Source: an uncultured Granulosicoccaceae bacterium | GTDB taxonomy: Bacteria > Pseudomonadota > Gammaproteobacteria > Granulosicoccales > Granulosicoccaceae | Assembly (NCBI GenBank): GCA_937931165.1 | Contig: CALHCI010000009.1 | Span: 81,215-145,214 of the forward strand | Length of the DNA stretch: 64,000 nt | Direction of reading: 5' to 3' | Part shown: positions 17,554 to 27,375 of the stretch, piece after piece | How the letters are laid out: every line of letters begins with the position of its first letter | How positions within the stretch are numbered: position 1 is the stretch's first letter | Position numbers and translations under genes: made by a program | Notes under the pieces: model-generated | Told to the model about the DNA's origin: nothing | Database searches by the model: none | The model's input: the letters and a program-made list of their open reading frames with translations, nothing else

Positions 17554-18177
17554 CTACAGTCCTTTAAGATCCTTGTTCGCCTGGTTGACATAGCGCTGTC
17601 TGCCAGTGACAAGTCTCCAGCGTGTACCGCCGCACTGACGCCACAGAACTGCTGAACGCAATCCTGCCAGCAGACAGGCTCTAATACTGTCTGCACAGGT
17701 TTCTTTTTTCAGGTAGTCCTCGTTGCCATGCACCATCACCTGCGGGGAAAGCGGGCTGATGTTGTCGCTGTAAATTTTAGCCAGCATTTGAATAACTTTG
17801 CTATCAAGCGTGTCGTAGTGCATTCGAAGCTTATCTGCTTCGAGCAGTCCCCTGCGCATCCGGTCCATGGTTGCCGAGCCCTGTTGCAGTTTACTTTCTA
17901 TTTTTAGAAGCGTAAGTGCGTAACGGGTGATCTGCATGTCCGGGTTGGTGTCTGAGCCAGAGAGCTGTGCAATCAGCCGCTGCAATCCGGGCTTTAGATT
18001 TTGTTTTCCACCAAATACAGCAGGTACACTCTCGGCGTCTAGGGCGAACAGTGATTCGAGCGATATTCGCATGACGCTCTCATTGTAGTCACCGGTATTG
18101 GCCAGTTTCTGAACCAGTTCCGCAGCCATAAAGAGGCCGCTAAGTGCGGTGGTTTGATGATCCAGAGAGGAGGGCAT
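17554..18177 (-). CDS. hflD: High-frequency lysogenization protein HflD homologue
   Basis: HflD is a small, peripheral membrane protein of gammaproteobacteria, known in E. coli for affecting lambda lysogeny by binding CII. The 207-residue protein shows the family pattern: ALSGLFMAAELVQKLANTG at the start, LNPGL-type region QNLKPGLQRLI, and YALTLLKIESKL. Its position directly after mnmA, 42 bp away, matches the E. coli order nudJ-mnmA-hflD. In E. coli purB follows, whereas here the convergent lpxO is next. Its cellular role apart from phage is not established. Confidence 0.9.
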   Translation of the reverse strand: MPSSLDHQTTALSGLFMAAELVQKLANTGDYNESVMRISLESLFALDAESVPAVFGGKQNLKPGLQRLIAQLSGSDTNPDMQITRYALTLLKIESKLQQGSATMDRMRRGLLEADKLRMHYDTLDSKVIQMLAKIYSDNISPLSPQVMVHGNEDYLKKETCADSIRACLLAGLRSAVLWRQCGGTRWRLVTGRQRYVNQANKDLKGL

Positions 18178-18219
18178 AGTTGCGTTTACGATTAACCAGG
18201 GTTAGTGAGTGATCGGAAA

Positions 18220-19320
18220 TTATCTGGCGTATTCAATAATACCGCCACCAAGGCATTCTTCGCCGTCATAAAATACTACTGACTGCCCCGGTGTTATTGC
18301 ACGAACACTGTCAGTGAACTCGACAACGACTTGGTCGTTTTCCATTAACCGAATTGTACAGTCACAGTCGTGTTGCCGGTAGCGAACTTTTGCGGTGCAC
18401 TTGAAATCCAGGTCGGGAACTTCTCTAATCCAGTGAACCTCATTGGCAAATAGTGAATTTTTATGCAGCTTTGGATTGTCATGCCCCTGACCTACAACAA
18501 GTATGTTGGTGTCTACCTGTTTTTCAATAACGTACCAGGGTTCAGCGGAATGATGCGCGCTGCCGCCAATGCCTAATCCTTTGCGTTGTCCTATAGTATA
18601 GAACGCAATCCCCTGATGACGACCTATGGTATCGCCATCTTCGGTTTGAATCACACCGGGTTTGGCCGCGACATATTCGCTGAGAAATTCCTGAAACTGT
18701 CTTTCACCAATAAAGCAGATACCGGTGCTGTCTTTTTTATTGTGAACCTGCAGGTTCAGATCCTGAGCGATGGATCTTAAGTCTGACTTCAGCAGATCAC
18801 CGACCGGGAAGCACGCATGAGACAACTGATGTTGATCGAGGGTGTGCAGAAAATATGATTGATCTTTACTTTCGTCAGCACCTCTGAGCAACCGATAGCG
18901 TCCTTCTGCATCTTGATCGCTGCGAACATAGTGACCGGTGGCAATTTTATTTGCACCCTGATTTTTTGCATAATCAAGAAACGCTTTAAATTTGATTTCC
19001 TTGTTGCACAGGATATCCGGGTTCGGCGTTCGACCGGCATTGTATTCGTCGAGAAAACCGGCAAATACCGATTGCCAGTATTCTGCAGAGAAATTAACAC
19101 TCGACAGAGGGATGCCAAGTTGTGAACAAACCCCCGCCGCGTCGCGAAAATCTTCGATAGCTGTACAGTGATCGCCCTCATCCTCTTCCCAGTTTTGCAT
19201 AAATACCGCATCGAGCTGTGTATGCTTCTCCTGCATGAGCAGGTAGGCGGCAACTGAGGAGTCGACACCGCCGGACATACCGATAATGATGTGGTTTCTG
19301 GTGGAATCAGTCACTTTCAA
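18220..19320 (-). CDS. mnmA: tRNA-specific 2-thiouridylase MnmA
   Basis: Transfers sulfur to C2 of U34 in tRNA-Lys, tRNA-Glu and tRNA-Gln. The 366-residue protein has the PP-loop SGGVDSS at residues 16-22, the first catalytic Cys in LCNKEIKF, and the second in STGICFIGER, plus the C-terminal barrel domain with RYRQHDC. All key residues are present. It overlaps the upstream nudix gene by 14 bp and is followed closely by hflD, so the three form an operon. Confidence 0.97.
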   Translation of the reverse strand: MKVTDSTRNHIIIGMSGGVDSSVAAYLLMQEKHTQLDAVFMQNWEEDEGDHCTAIEDFRDAAGVCSQLGIPLSSVNFSAEYWQSVFAGFLDEYNAGRTPNPDILCNKEIKFKAFLDYAKNQGANKIATGHYVRSDQDAEGRYRLLRGADESKDQSYFLHTLDQHQLSHACFPVGDLLKSDLRSIAQDLNLQVHNKKDSTGICFIGERQFQEFLSEYVAAKPGVIQTEDGDTIGRHQGIAFYTIGQRKGLGIGGSAHHSAEPWYVIEKQVDTNILVVGQGHDNPKLHKNSLFANEVHWIREVPDLDFKCTAKVRYRQHDCDCTIRLMENDQVVVEFTDSVRAITPGQSVVFYDGEECLGGGIIEYAR

Positions 19321-19774
19321 TGTCTTGCAGAATACTTAGTGGGTATTGAGCGCCTGCCAGATAATCATCTACACATTTTACTACCAGCGGGCTTCTGAGT
19401 TGCTTACTGCTGCGGAGTTCTGTGATTGATTTCCAGTCTGCTTTGATTATCCCGTCGAACAACTCCTGCTCAGCGTCGTGGTCAGAGACGCTTCCACAGA
19501 AGGTGGTACGAATGTGCGTTTTACCGGTTTCGGTGCTACGCCATCGGTAGATACCGACAATGTATTCTGGGCTGAACGTCCATGCTGTCTCTTCCTTTAC
19601 TTCTCGAATAATGGCTGAGATCAGGCTTTCATCATCTTCCAGATGACCAGCCGGTTGATTGAATACGATGCCTTGCTCACGCGGTTGTTCAACGATCAGG
19701 AAATTTCCGTCACGCTCAACGACCGCAGCAACGGTGGCGCTTGGATTCCAGGTGCGTTCATTGTTAACACTCAT
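19307..19774 (-). CDS. nudJ: NUDIX hydrolase, NudJ-like phosphatase
   Basis: NudJ-type enzymes hydrolyse thiamine and nucleoside pyrophosphates. The 155-residue protein contains a complete Nudix box in residues about 40-62, GHLEDDE followed by REVKEET (pattern GX5EX7REUXEEXGU). The 14-bp overlap with mnmA and conserved order nudJ-mnmA-hflD support the symbol. Start ATG 19774. Confidence 0.88.
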   Translation of the reverse strand: MSVNNERTWNPSATVAAVVERDGNFLIVEQPREQGIVFNQPAGHLEDDESLISAIIREVKEETAWTFSPEYIVGIYRWRSTETGKTHIRTTFCGSVSDHDAEQELFDGIIKADWKSITELRSSKQLRSPLVVKCVDDYLAGAQYPLSILQDIESD

Positions 19775-19833
19775 AATGTTGCTGGTTGTCCGAAGTTAAG
19801 TGTGATCGGGTAAAGTGCATATTGCGGCTGTGA

Positions 19834-20883
19834 TTATTCGATGGTTTGCGGATCAGTTGTCGTTTTGGTGTTTTTGCCGGACGTTTGCAGCGCCGAGGTA
19901 TGTAGCTGGTGCTTTAGCCGGGATAACGCTGCAAATTCGATGTTGCTGCCGGTTTCGGGTTTGCCGTAAGCATCGTGACTGGAAAAGAAATCTTCATCCA
20001 TAAACTCAAGGAAAGCTTTCGCCTGCGGCGACAGGAATTTTCCCCGTCGTAAAACCACACCAAAACTGCGGCTTGGGAAAAACTGTCCGACCGGGATTTT
20101 CCTGACTCTTTCGTGTCCTCGCAAACAAAAGCTGGTAACGATACTGATGCCAAGGCCGAGTTCGACATAGCGTTTGATCACTTCCCAGCCACCGACTTCA
20201 AGCACCACCTGGCAGCTAAGATCATGTTCTTTGAATACCGCATCGATCTGGTTGAGCGTACTGAGGCTTCTCGGTGGCAGGATAAAGCCATGAGGGCTGA
20301 TGTCTTTAAGAGTGACGGTTTCCTTGTCTGCCAATGGATGATCCAGCGGTACGATCAGTATCGGATCATAGTTGTAAATCGGGTAGTAAGTGAGGTCTTC
20401 GGGGACTTCATCCATTGCGCCAATAGCAAAATCGACAGAATCGTCGCGCATTTTGATCATCCCATCGCGGCCAGTCACGTTGTGCAGGCGCACAGATATC
20501 GCTGGAAACTTATCCATAAAACGCTTGGTCAGTTCCGGCAATATATAAAGCAGGGTAGATTCGCCTGCAGCAATATCCAGTGGCCCTGACGTAACGTCGC
20601 TGACGGCAGAGCAAAAAGAATCAACCAGGTTGTCCATTCCTTCGACGAGTGGTTCAGCCATTTCCAGCAGTAGTTGGCCGGCCGGGGTGAGTCTGATTCT
20701 GGGGCCGCGTCGTTCGAACAGTAAGATGTTCAGCTCTTTTTCAAGCGCCTGGATGTGCAGAGACACAGAAGGCTGACTTAACTGCAGTCTCGCAGCACCT
20801 TTTGAGATGCTGCCAGCCTTTGCTGTCTGACAAAAAGCGCGCAGTTGCCGGTATCGGTTTTGGTTTGACTGGTTCGGGTGCAT
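19834..20883 (-). CDS. LysR-family transcriptional regulator (CysB-like effector domain)
   Basis: A 349-residue DNA-binding regulator. The N-terminal helix-turn-helix (about 10-70) contains KGAARLQLSQPSVSLHIQALE; the LysR substrate-binding domain follows at about 95-300 with DFAIGAMDEVP and GISIVTSF. A Ser/Thr-rich tail of about 45 residues extends past the usual LysR end (about 300). No ribosome binding site stands before ATG 20883, but a 17-bp palindrome of LysR type overlaps the start region, suggesting autoregulation. The divergent porin gene is a plausible target. The inducer is unknown; a CysB-like or CbbR-like role would be a guess. Confidence 0.9.
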   Translation of the reverse strand: MHPNQSNQNRYRQLRAFCQTAKAGSISKGAARLQLSQPSVSLHIQALEKELNILLFERRGPRIRLTPAGQLLLEMAEPLVEGMDNLVDSFCSAVSDVTSGPLDIAAGESTLLYILPELTKRFMDKFPAISVRLHNVTGRDGMIKMRDDSVDFAIGAMDEVPEDLTYYPIYNYDPILIVPLDHPLADKETVTLKDISPHGFILPPRSLSTLNQIDAVFKEHDLSCQVVLEVGGWEVIKRYVELGLGISIVTSFCLRGHERVRKIPVGQFFPSRSFGVVLRRGKFLSPQAKAFLEFMDEDFFSSHDAYGKPETGSNIEFAALSRLKHQLHTSALQTSGKNTKTTTDPQTIE

Positions 20884-20888
20884 TTAAC

Positions 20889-20905
20889 TATTGGCTATTC
20901 CAATA
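20889..20905. promoter_or_regulatory. Candidate LysR-type operator (TATTGG-N5-CCAATA)
   Basis: A perfect 6-bp-arm palindrome TATTGGCTATTCCAATA, containing the LysR T-N11-A motif, 6-22 bp upstream of the LysR start codon. A second, overlapping inverted repeat, CTATTC (20895-20900) and GAATAG (20915-20920), lies beside it. The location fits autoregulation. Confidence 0.55.
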
Positions 20906-20983
20906 ATTGTTTGAGAATAGCATTAATCTTTGGGAGAAATTTTGTAGATGCCGGTGCATATCAGGTTGGTTTCGTATCTTTCC

Positions 20984-21060
20984 AGTTTGTAGCAAATTCG
21001 CAACATCCAGTTTGTAAATGTGGTAAATGGCGGAATTATCTAGGGTTTTTGCTACAAACT
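20984..21060. repeat. 13-bp perfect inverted repeat upstream of the porin
   Basis: AGTTTGTAGCAAA (20984-20996) and TTTGCTACAAACT (21048-21060), 51 bp apart. The left arm also shares the 11-mer TCCAGTTTGTA with a direct copy at 21006-21016. The right arm directly abuts a TTGACA box (21061). It may be a regulator site acting on the porin promoter. Confidence 0.5.
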
Positions 21061-21299
21061 TTGACAATTGAACCGAAAATTACCATTTAAGTCACAAATT
21101 AATGTTGTTTTTATGCAAATCTATGGTTAGCATTTCAATCACGCACTGTGTCGCGGCGGATTTTATCCGGATGAGGGTCGCAGTGGTCGTTGTCGTCGCT
21201 TTTGCATCGGCAGCGTAGGTCGCCTCCCTCGGAGCGGCATAAGAGTAATAAAAAAAAACTTGTTTATAAAATCAGAATACCTGACTGGAGACACACTAA

Positions 21300-22211
21300 A
21301 TGAAAATGACTAAGACAGCAGCGGCACTGGCACTGGCAGGTATTGCTGCAGCACCAATCGCTCAAGCGGAAGTAACTCTTACTGGATATGTCGGAGTTAT
21401 CCTCGGTGGAAGCGACGCCGACGATATCGCAACAGTCCCAGCGGTGCTTGATCCGGCAACGGCTGAGGTGATCACTGAAGCGATCCCGGGGAGTTCACCT
21501 GGCGACCTGCAATTCTCTTCTGACGATTCAACTCTCAACATCGCCGCTGAGCATGAGATGAACAACGGGCTGACCGCTTACGGAAACTACCGTACAGATT
21601 TCGGGCTGACAGGGTCAGCTGGTGCAGGCGATAACATTTATGTTGGTGTTAAGGGCGATTTCGGTGACCTGCGTATGGGTGAAGTGCCTGATGCGCTTGA
21701 GTATGGTCAGGTAGCGAATGATATTTTGACAGATATCGGTGGTGAAAATGCCGGACTCAGCTACACAGGGTCTTTCGGGTCGGCTACCGTAGGCCTCAAC
21801 TGGTCTCCTGCCAACAACAGTGACAAGATAGCAGCGGGTGTCAAATTTAACGCTGGTGGTTTCGGCATTGGGCTGGGCTTCGCTGACGCTGACGACACGA
21901 CTCGTTTCTCAGCTGGTGCGACCTTCTCTTTTGCTGGTGCTTCAGTCGGTGTTGCGATGAAAGACTTCGATAACGACGCCAGTGCGATAAGTGCGCAGGC
22001 GAGCTGGAGTGCGGGTGATGTCAGCCTGGGCTTGACCTACGAGGTGGAAGACGGTGATGCAAACGGTTCAAATGGCGCTGACGAGAGTAAGATCCGCTTC
22101 GACGCAGGGTATGATCTTGGCGGTGATATGAACATCAGTACTCGTGTCAACGTGCTCGACGGCGACGCTGACGTCACTGACTACCGCGTGTTGTTGTCTA
22201 AATCCTTCTAA
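21300..22211 (+). CDS. Outer-membrane porin, short trimeric (Gram-negative porin) type
   Basis: A 303-residue outer-membrane channel. The signal peptide is residues 1-23 (AAAPIAQA then EVTLTGYVGV, the typical first barrel strand). The chain is rich in Gly, Asp and alternating beta-strand segments and ends in LLSKSF, the C-terminal Phe recognised by BAM. Typical trimeric porins have 340-380 aa, so this one is short and acidic. GGAG stands 11 nt before ATG 21300. It lies 416 bp from a divergent LysR gene, which may control it. Two hairpins follow the stop. Confidence 0.9.
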   Translation: MKMTKTAAALALAGIAAAPIAQAEVTLTGYVGVILGGSDADDIATVPAVLDPATAEVITEAIPGSSPGDLQFSSDDSTLNIAAEHEMNNGLTAYGNYRTDFGLTGSAGAGDNIYVGVKGDFGDLRMGEVPDALEYGQVANDILTDIGGENAGLSYTGSFGSATVGLNWSPANNSDKIAAGVKFNAGGFGIGLGFADADDTTRFSAGATFSFAGASVGVAMKDFDNDASAISAQASWSAGDVSLGLTYEVEDGDANGSNGADESKIRFDAGYDLGGDMNISTRVNVLDGDADVTDYRVLLSKSF

Positions 22212-22229
22212 GCAGTCCAAGTAATATCG

Positions 22230-22251
22230 GCGGGGCAGGAAACTGCCCCGC
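22230..22251 (+). terminator. GC-rich hairpin after the porin
   Basis: GCGGGGCAG and CTGCCCCGC pair in a 9-bp stem closed by the tetraloop GAAA, 18 bp after the porin stop. The T-run is weak (TGACTGTTT). Confidence 0.6.
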
Positions 22252-22309
22252 TGACTGTTTGTAGTGGTTCCCATGGAAGGAAATAGAAAAAAGTATGTAG
22301 TGTTTTTGT

Positions 22310-22332
22310 GGCCGATTTTTTATCGGCCTTTT
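22310..22332 (+). terminator. Rho-independent terminator after the porin
   Basis: GGCCGAT (22310-22316) and ATCGGCC (22322-22328) form a stem followed by TTTT on the + strand. On the minus strand no T-run follows the stem, so it belongs to the porin transcript and not to the epimerase gene. Confidence 0.75.
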
Positions 22333-22372
22333 CATTTTCTGCAGCGCGTTTACGGCAGATAGAAAAATCTGG

Positions 22373-23380
22373 TTAGACCTTGTAGTACCCTCTATACCAG
22401 TCAACAAATGCAGAGATCCCTTCTTCAACAGATGTTGAAGGTCGGTAACCAACATCTTTGACAAGATCGGTAACGTCCGCGTAGGTGTCAGGTACATCAC
22501 CCGGTTGCAGCGGTAGCAGGTTATATTCTGCTTTGACACCGAGGCACTTCTCCAGCACCTCAATGTAGTGCATCAGATTCACCGGTTCACTATTTCCAAT
22601 GTTGTACAAACGGTACGGAGCGGAACTGGTCGCTGAATCTGGTGCGTCACTTTGCCAGTGCGGGTCTGGCTCGGCAACTTTATCCAGCGCCCTTACAACA
22701 CCTTCGACAATATCATCAATGTACGTGAAATCCCGTTTGTGATTACCGTGGTTAAACACGTCAATAGGTTCTCCGGCCAGCATTTTTCTGGTGAACATAA
22801 ACAGCGCCATATCCGGTCTTCCCCATGGGCCATACACGGTAAAAAACCGCAGTCCTGTGGTTGGAATGTCGAACAGATGGGCATAAGTATGAGCCATGAG
22901 TTCATTGGATTTTTTGGTTGCTGCGTACAGGCTGACCGGGTGGTCTACGTGGTCATGAATTGAAAACGGCATATTGGTGTGTGCACCGTACACGGAACTG
23001 GTGGATGCGTACACCAGATGCTCGATACCGCAATGACGGCAATTTTCCAGAATATTCAGAAAACCGTAGACGTTGGAATCAACATACGCATACGGATTTT
23101 CAAGTGAGTAGCGAACGCCTGCCTGTGCTGCCAGATTGACAACGCGATCGGGTTTGTGTTCCCTGAACACCGCATCCATCGCGGCTTTGTCTTCGATCGA
23201 TATTCTGGCTTCGGTGAAATTGCTCTGAGCGGTAAGTTTTTCAAGCCTCGCCAGCTTCAGAGAAGGGTCATAGTAATCGTTCAGGTTATCGATACCGATA
23301 ACATGGTCACCCCGATTCAGGAGTTTGGTTGCAAGTGCAGAGCCGATAAAGCCCGCTGTGCCGGTAACCAGAATTTTCAT
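22373..23380 (-). CDS. NAD-dependent epimerase, UDP-glucuronate 4-epimerase-like
   Basis: A 335-residue extended SDR that would convert UDP-glucuronate to UDP-galacturonate for LPS or capsule. The NAD motif is GTAGFIGSA at residues about 7-15; the catalytic residues sit in STSSVYG and YAATKKSNE. The region [15 protein letters not shown] is typical of UDP-glucuronate 4-epimerases. The frame reaches 23569, but MKILVTG at 23380 is the family-like start. It lies downstream of ppsR in the same direction, with 145 bp between the chosen start and the ppsR stop. The substrate is assigned by family resemblance only. Confidence 0.86.
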   Translation of the reverse strand: MKILVTGTAGFIGSALATKLLNRGDHVIGIDNLNDYYDPSLKLARLEKLTAQSNFTEARISIEDKAAMDAVFREHKPDRVVNLAAQAGVRYSLENPYAYVDSNVYGFLNILENCRHCGIEHLVYASTSSVYGAHTNMPFSIHDHVDHPVSLYAATKKSNELMAHTYAHLFDIPTTGLRFFTVYGPWGRPDMALFMFTRKMLAGEPIDVFNHGNHKRDFTYIDDIVEGVVRALDKVAEPDPHWQSDAPDSATSSAPYRLYNIGNSEPVNLMHYIEVLEKCLGVKAEYNLLPLQPGDVPDTYADVTDLVKDVGYRPSTSVEEGISAFVDWYRGYYKV

Positions 23381-23525
23381 TAAGGTGCTCGAGTCAGGTG
23401 TTGCTGCTGCCATTATAACGACAGAAGGCTGGTGTCGGGATAATTCCCCAGTTTTGAAAAAGTTATCGGCATAATGCCGGAATTCTTGGCTGTATCTGCG
23501 AAATCGATAACTTGCTGTCAAACGC

Positions 23526-24350
23526 TTAAAATTTACGTCGCAGTGCTGCTTTGTGAATGATGTGGGCACCTATTTCTTCAACGGATTTTTTTGTCGTATT
23601 CACAAACGGGACTTTCGCCGAGCGATACATCGCTTCGGCTTGTGCCACCTCGTACTGACAGGTTTTTGCGGCTGCGTACAGGTCGCCGGCATATCTTTCC
23701 TGCCGTATCTGCTGGAGCCTGAACGGGTCGATGGTCAGCCCGAACAGTTTTTCACGGTAGAGTTGCAGCGATTCGGGCAATTCGGTGGTGTGAAGATCGG
23801 AGTCAGTTAATGGATAGTTGGCCGCGAAAATACCGAATTGAAGTGAGAGATACAGGCAGGTTGGTGTTTTTCCGGTTCTTGATGCGCCGATAACCACCAC
23901 ATCTGCTCTTGCGTAGTGGTCCAGTTCCATGCCGTCGTCGGTGGTCATGGCAAAATTAACGGCGCTCATCCGCGCCGAGTACTGGGCAAAATCCAGCACA
24001 CCATGTGACTTACCTACCGAGTGTGACGACTCGACATCAAGTTCTTTTTCGAGCGGTTCGATAAAAGTATCGAATAAATCGAAAAATACCACATTGGCGT
24101 TCGAGATAATTTCGCGCATTTCGTCGTTAACCAGGGTGGCAAACACCAATGGTTTGACGCCGGCACTGTCTGCCATGCTGTTTAACACTTCCGCTGTTTG
24201 ATGCGCCTTCTCTGGTGTGTCGATAAATGGCAGGTTTTCGATGTCGAATTGCACGCTCGGAAACTGGCTGAGCAGGCTGTGACTCAGGGTTTCTGCGGTG
24301 AGCCCTGTACGGTCAGAGATAACGAAGGTGGGTCTTTTTTGCATTTGCAA
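23526..24350 (-). CDS. ppsR: PEP synthase regulatory protein (bifunctional kinase/pyrophosphorylase, DUF299)
   Basis: Regulates PpsA by ADP-dependent phosphorylation and Pi-dependent dephosphorylation of a threonine. The protein has [13 protein letters not shown] near the start, the P-loop-like [14 protein letters not shown] at about residues 145-158 and PLTDSDL. TTG 24350 has AAGGAC 7 nt upstream and gives about 274 residues; ATG 24344 is two codons later. It is divergent from ppsA, 88 bp away, the classical arrangement. Confidence 0.93.
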   Translation of the reverse strand: MQMQKRPTFVISDRTGLTAETLSHSLLSQFPSVQFDIENLPFIDTPEKAHQTAEVLNSMADSAGVKPLVFATLVNDEMREIISNANVVFFDLFDTFIEPLEKELDVESSHSVGKSHGVLDFAQYSARMSAVNFAMTTDDGMELDHYARADVVVIGASRTGKTPTCLYLSLQFGIFAANYPLTDSDLHTTELPESLQLYREKLFGLTIDPFRLQQIRQERYAGDLYAAAKTCQYEVAQAEAMYRSAKVPFVNTTKKSVEEIGAHIIHKAALRRKF

Positions 24351-24355
24351 TGCAG

Positions 24356-24386
24356 TTGTCCTTTTTGTTCCGGCAGGCACTACAAT
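24356..24386 (+). promoter_or_regulatory. Possible ppsA promoter
   Basis: TTGTCC (24356-24361) and TACAAT (24381-24386) are separated by 19 bp, a long spacer. Transcription would start near 24393, some 46 nt before the ppsA start. Confidence 0.3.
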
Positions 24387-24438
24387 AAATAGCTGATTTG
24401 GTTGCTCATCATTTTAGCTCAATAAAGCGAGAATCCAT

Positions 24439-26796
24439 TTGAATAACTACGTACTCTTTTTTGATCAGTTAGGAATGGCTGATGTGCCTGTGGTGGGTGG
24501 AAAGAATGCCTCGCTTGGCGAAATGATCAGTAACCTTGCCGGCGCGGGCATTTCTGTTCCTGGAGGCTTTGCGACCACTGCTGAGGCTTTCAGACATTTT
24601 TTGTCGCATGAGGCGCTTGATCAAAAAATCAATGGACTGCTTGACGGCTTTGACATCGATGACGTCGACGAACTCGCTAAATTGGGCAGCCAAATAAGAA
24701 CGGCTGTGTTGCAAACGCCGTTTCCCGCAGAACTCGAACAGGCAGTGCGGGAAGCCTATGCCACGCTACAAGGTGGTGCGGAAATCTCTGTTGCGGTGCG
24801 TTCGTCTGCGACAGCGGAAGATCTGCCTGAAGCTTCATTTGCCGGTCAGCAGGAAACTTTCCTTAACGTCAACGGCATTGACGATGTGCTGTTGCGTATA
24901 AAAGAAGTCTTTGCATCGCTCTACAATGATCGGGCAATTTCTTATCGAGTACATCAGGGGTTTGACCACGCAGAGGTGGCGTTGTCTGCCGGAATTCAGC
25001 GGATGGTGAGAAGTGACATCGGTGCCAGTGGTGTGATGTTTTCCATGGACACGGAAACGGGTTTTGACCAGGTTGTTTTTATTACGTCCTCATGGGGGCT
25101 GGGTGAGTGCGTTGTGCAGGGCTCTGTTAATCCGGATGAGTTTTATGTTCATAAGCCCACGCTTGCAAAGGCAAAGCCTGCCACTATTCGACGTAACCGC
25201 GGCAGTAAGCTGATAAAAATGGTGTACGGTGATGATGTAGCGGTAGAGACAATCGACACCTCCGAACAGGAAAGAATGCAGTTCTCACTAAACGAAGCGG
25301 ATGTGCAACAGCTCGCTTCAATGGCGGTGACTATCGAACAGCACTATGGCCGACCGATGGATATCGAATGGGGGAAGGATGGCGCTGACGGCAATCTCTA
25401 CATTCTGCAGGCGCGACCTGAAACGGTTGAATCACGATCGGATAAAAATGTGATTCGTCGTTATGAGCTTGATCAGCAGGCATCGAAGGTTCTGGTGACC
25501 GGCCGCAGCATTGGTCAGCGTATTGGTGCTGGTAAGGTAAGAAATATCCCGAATATAGATCAGCTGTCGCGAGTACAGGATGGCGACATCCTGGTTACTG
25601 ACATGACCGACCCGGACTGGGAGCCGGTAATGAAGCGCGCTGCTGCGATTGTGACAAACCGCGGAGGAAGAACCTGTCATGCCGCCATTATCGCACGCGA
25701 GCTGGGTGTGCCTGCGGTGGTCGGATGTAATAACGCCACTGAGTTGTTAACAGAAGGGCTGGACGTTACCGTTTCCTGTGCGGAAGGAGATACCGGTAAA
25801 GTCTACGATGGTCAGCTGCAATACAAGGTAAATGAAATAAAGCTTGATACGCTGCCTGACCTGCCATTTAAAATTACCATGAACGTAGGCAACCCTGAGC
25901 GGGCCTTTGATTTTCAGCGCCTGCCCAATCATGGGGTAGGTTTGTTGCGCCTTGAGTTCATGATCAGTAACTCGATAGGTGTACATCCTAAAGCGCTGCT
26001 GAATTATGAAATGATGGAGGCGCCATTGCAGGCACAGATTGCAGAGCGTTTTGCCGGCTATGAATCACCGGTAGAATTCTATGTCGAAAAACTGGTTGAA
26101 GGTGTGTCTACCCTGGCTGGTGCATTTGCTCCGCATCCGGTGATTGTGCGGTTAAGTGATTTTAAATCGAATGAATACGCCAACATGATCGGCGGTGAAC
26201 TGTTTGAGCCCGAGGAAGAAAACCCGATGATCGGCTTTCGAGGTGCATCGCGCTACATTTCTTCTTCTTTCCGCGAATGTTTTGAGCTTGAGTGTCGTGC
26301 TTTGAAGAAAGTGCGCGACGAAATGGATCTGACCAATGTCTGGATTATGATTCCTTTTGTACGAACGCTGCACGAAGCCGATGAAGTGCTGGCGTTGCTA
26401 AAAGAGAATGGTCTTGAGCGTGGCAAAAACGGATTGAACATCGTGATGATGTGTGAAGTACCGAGTAATGCGATTCTGGCCGATGAGTTTCTTGAGAAGT
26501 TTGACGGATTCTCTATCGGATCTAATGATCTGACTCAACTTACACTTGGCCTTGATCGTGACTCGGGGCTGATTGCGCACCTGTTTGATGAGCGAGATGA
26601 AGCGGTGAAGAAAATGCTGGCTTCTGCGATTGCTGCTGCCAATAAAGCCGGTAAGTACGTTGGTATTTGCGGACAGGGGCCATCAGATCATCCTGATTTG
26701 GCAAAGTGGCTGATGGAGCAGGGCATTTCAAGCGTATCACTCAATCCGGATACTGTGATTGAAACGTGGTTGTTCCTTGCCGGTCAGGAGGTCTGA
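24439..26796 (+). CDS. ppsA: Phosphoenolpyruvate synthase
   Basis: Makes PEP, AMP and Pi from pyruvate and ATP for gluconeogenesis. At 785 residues it has family length. The N-terminal ATP-grasp domain starts with [11 protein letters not shown] and includes [20 protein letters not shown]; the phosphohistidine domain has [21 protein letters not shown] (catalytic His about 415); the C-terminal PEP-binding barrel includes [12 protein letters not shown] with the catalytic Cys. Translation starts at TTG 24439; there is no alternative ATG, and the next residues match the family N-terminus. Confidence 0.96.
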   Translation: MNNYVLFFDQLGMADVPVVGGKNASLGEMISNLAGAGISVPGGFATTAEAFRHFLSHEALDQKINGLLDGFDIDDVDELAKLGSQIRTAVLQTPFPAELEQAVREAYATLQGGAEISVAVRSSATAEDLPEASFAGQQETFLNVNGIDDVLLRIKEVFASLYNDRAISYRVHQGFDHAEVALSAGIQRMVRSDIGASGVMFSMDTETGFDQVVFITSSWGLGECVVQGSVNPDEFYVHKPTLAKAKPATIRRNRGSKLIKMVYGDDVAVETIDTSEQERMQFSLNEADVQQLASMAVTIEQHYGRPMDIEWGKDGADGNLYILQARPETVESRSDKNVIRRYELDQQASKVLVTGRSIGQRIGAGKVRNIPNIDQLSRVQDGDILVTDMTDPDWEPVMKRAAAIVTNRGGRTCHAAIIARELGVPAVVGCNNATELLTEGLDVTVSCAEGDTGKVYDGQLQYKVNEIKLDTLPDLPFKITMNVGNPERAFDFQRLPNHGVGLLRLEFMISNSIGVHPKALLNYEMMEAPLQAQIAERFAGYESPVEFYVEKLVEGVSTLAGAFAPHPVIVRLSDFKSNEYANMIGGELFEPEEENPMIGFRGASRYISSSFRECFELECRALKKVRDEMDLTNVWIMIPFVRTLHEADEVLALLKENGLERGKNGLNIVMMCEVPSNAILADEFLEKFDGFSIGSNDLTQLTLGLDRDSGLIAHLFDERDEAVKKMLASAIAAANKAGKYVGICGQGPSDHPDLAKWLMEQGISSVSLNPDTVIETWLFLAGQEV

Positions 26797-26813
26797 CGGC
26801 GCACTGCCGCCCG

Positions 26814-27272
26814 TCACTTGTTTTCGGCTTCTTTGCTCTGAAAATAGGCTGCAGTGCGGCGGGTAATTTCTTCGTTAGTGAGCTTCTCTAACTCCTGAGA
26901 GATGATCCAGATGTGCCCGAACGGATCAATCAACCGCCCTGACCGGTGGCCATAGAACTGATCTTCGATCGGGGCTTCGAGCTTTGCACCGGCCGTTTGT
27001 GCACGACTGGCGGTGCCATGTGCGTCATCGACCTGAAGGTTAATACGCACGCTCGTACCGCGCAGTGATTTCGGCCCCTTGTTACCGAACTTTGGCATTT
27101 CTTCTGACAGCATAATGGTGCGGTCGCCAAGCTTCAGTTCGGTGTGGATAATGTTGCCTTGCGCATCTTCCAGTCGAGGGCCAATCTCTTCAAAACCGAA
27201 TGCGGCTTCGTAAAAGGTAATCGCCTCGTCTGCTCTGTTGACAGTCAGGTAGGGGGTAATAAGCGCAGGCAT
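26814..27272 (-). CDS. VOC-family (glyoxalase/PhnB-like) protein
   Basis: A 152-residue vicinal-oxygen-chelate fold protein. ATG 27272 has GGAG 7 nt upstream; the longer frame to 27434 lacks support. Repeated beta-alpha-beta-beta-beta units are seen, with PYLTVNRADEAITFYEAAFG at the start and GRLIDPFGHIWIIS at the end, both typical of PhnB-like proteins. The ligand is unknown. It converges with ppsA, 17 bp away. Confidence 0.85.
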   Translation of the reverse strand: MPALITPYLTVNRADEAITFYEAAFGFEEIGPRLEDAQGNIIHTELKLGDRTIMLSEEMPKFGNKGPKSLRGTSVRINLQVDDAHGTASRAQTAGAKLEAPIEDQFYGHRSGRLIDPFGHIWIISQELEKLTNEEITRRTAAYFQSKEAENK

Positions 27273-27375
27273 AGCGAACTCCGATTGTGCGTTGCTGGTG
27301 GCAAATAGTATACGAACCCATTGCGCAGGTAAATTTAGCGTTTGCGCCTGGGTCAAATATTTGTGTGTAAAATTG

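Larger units (their letters stand above)
20884..21299. other. Intergenic regulatory region between LysR gene and porin
   Basis: A 416-bp A+T-rich stretch with no supported gene. It holds the LysR-type palindrome next to the regulator start, a 13-bp inverted repeat pair 20984/21060, a possible -35 TTGACA at 21061-21066, and a GGAG 11 nt before the porin ATG. The last 100 bases before the porin probably form its untranslated leader. Confidence 0.55.

Noticed and set aside
20113..20589. 158-codon + frame opposite the LysR gene
   Set aside because: Antisense to a well-supported LysR domain, no start signal, no recognisable motif.
22310..22332. Terminator for the epimerase gene on the minus strand
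   Set aside because: No T-run follows the stem in the minus direction; it fits the porin transcript.
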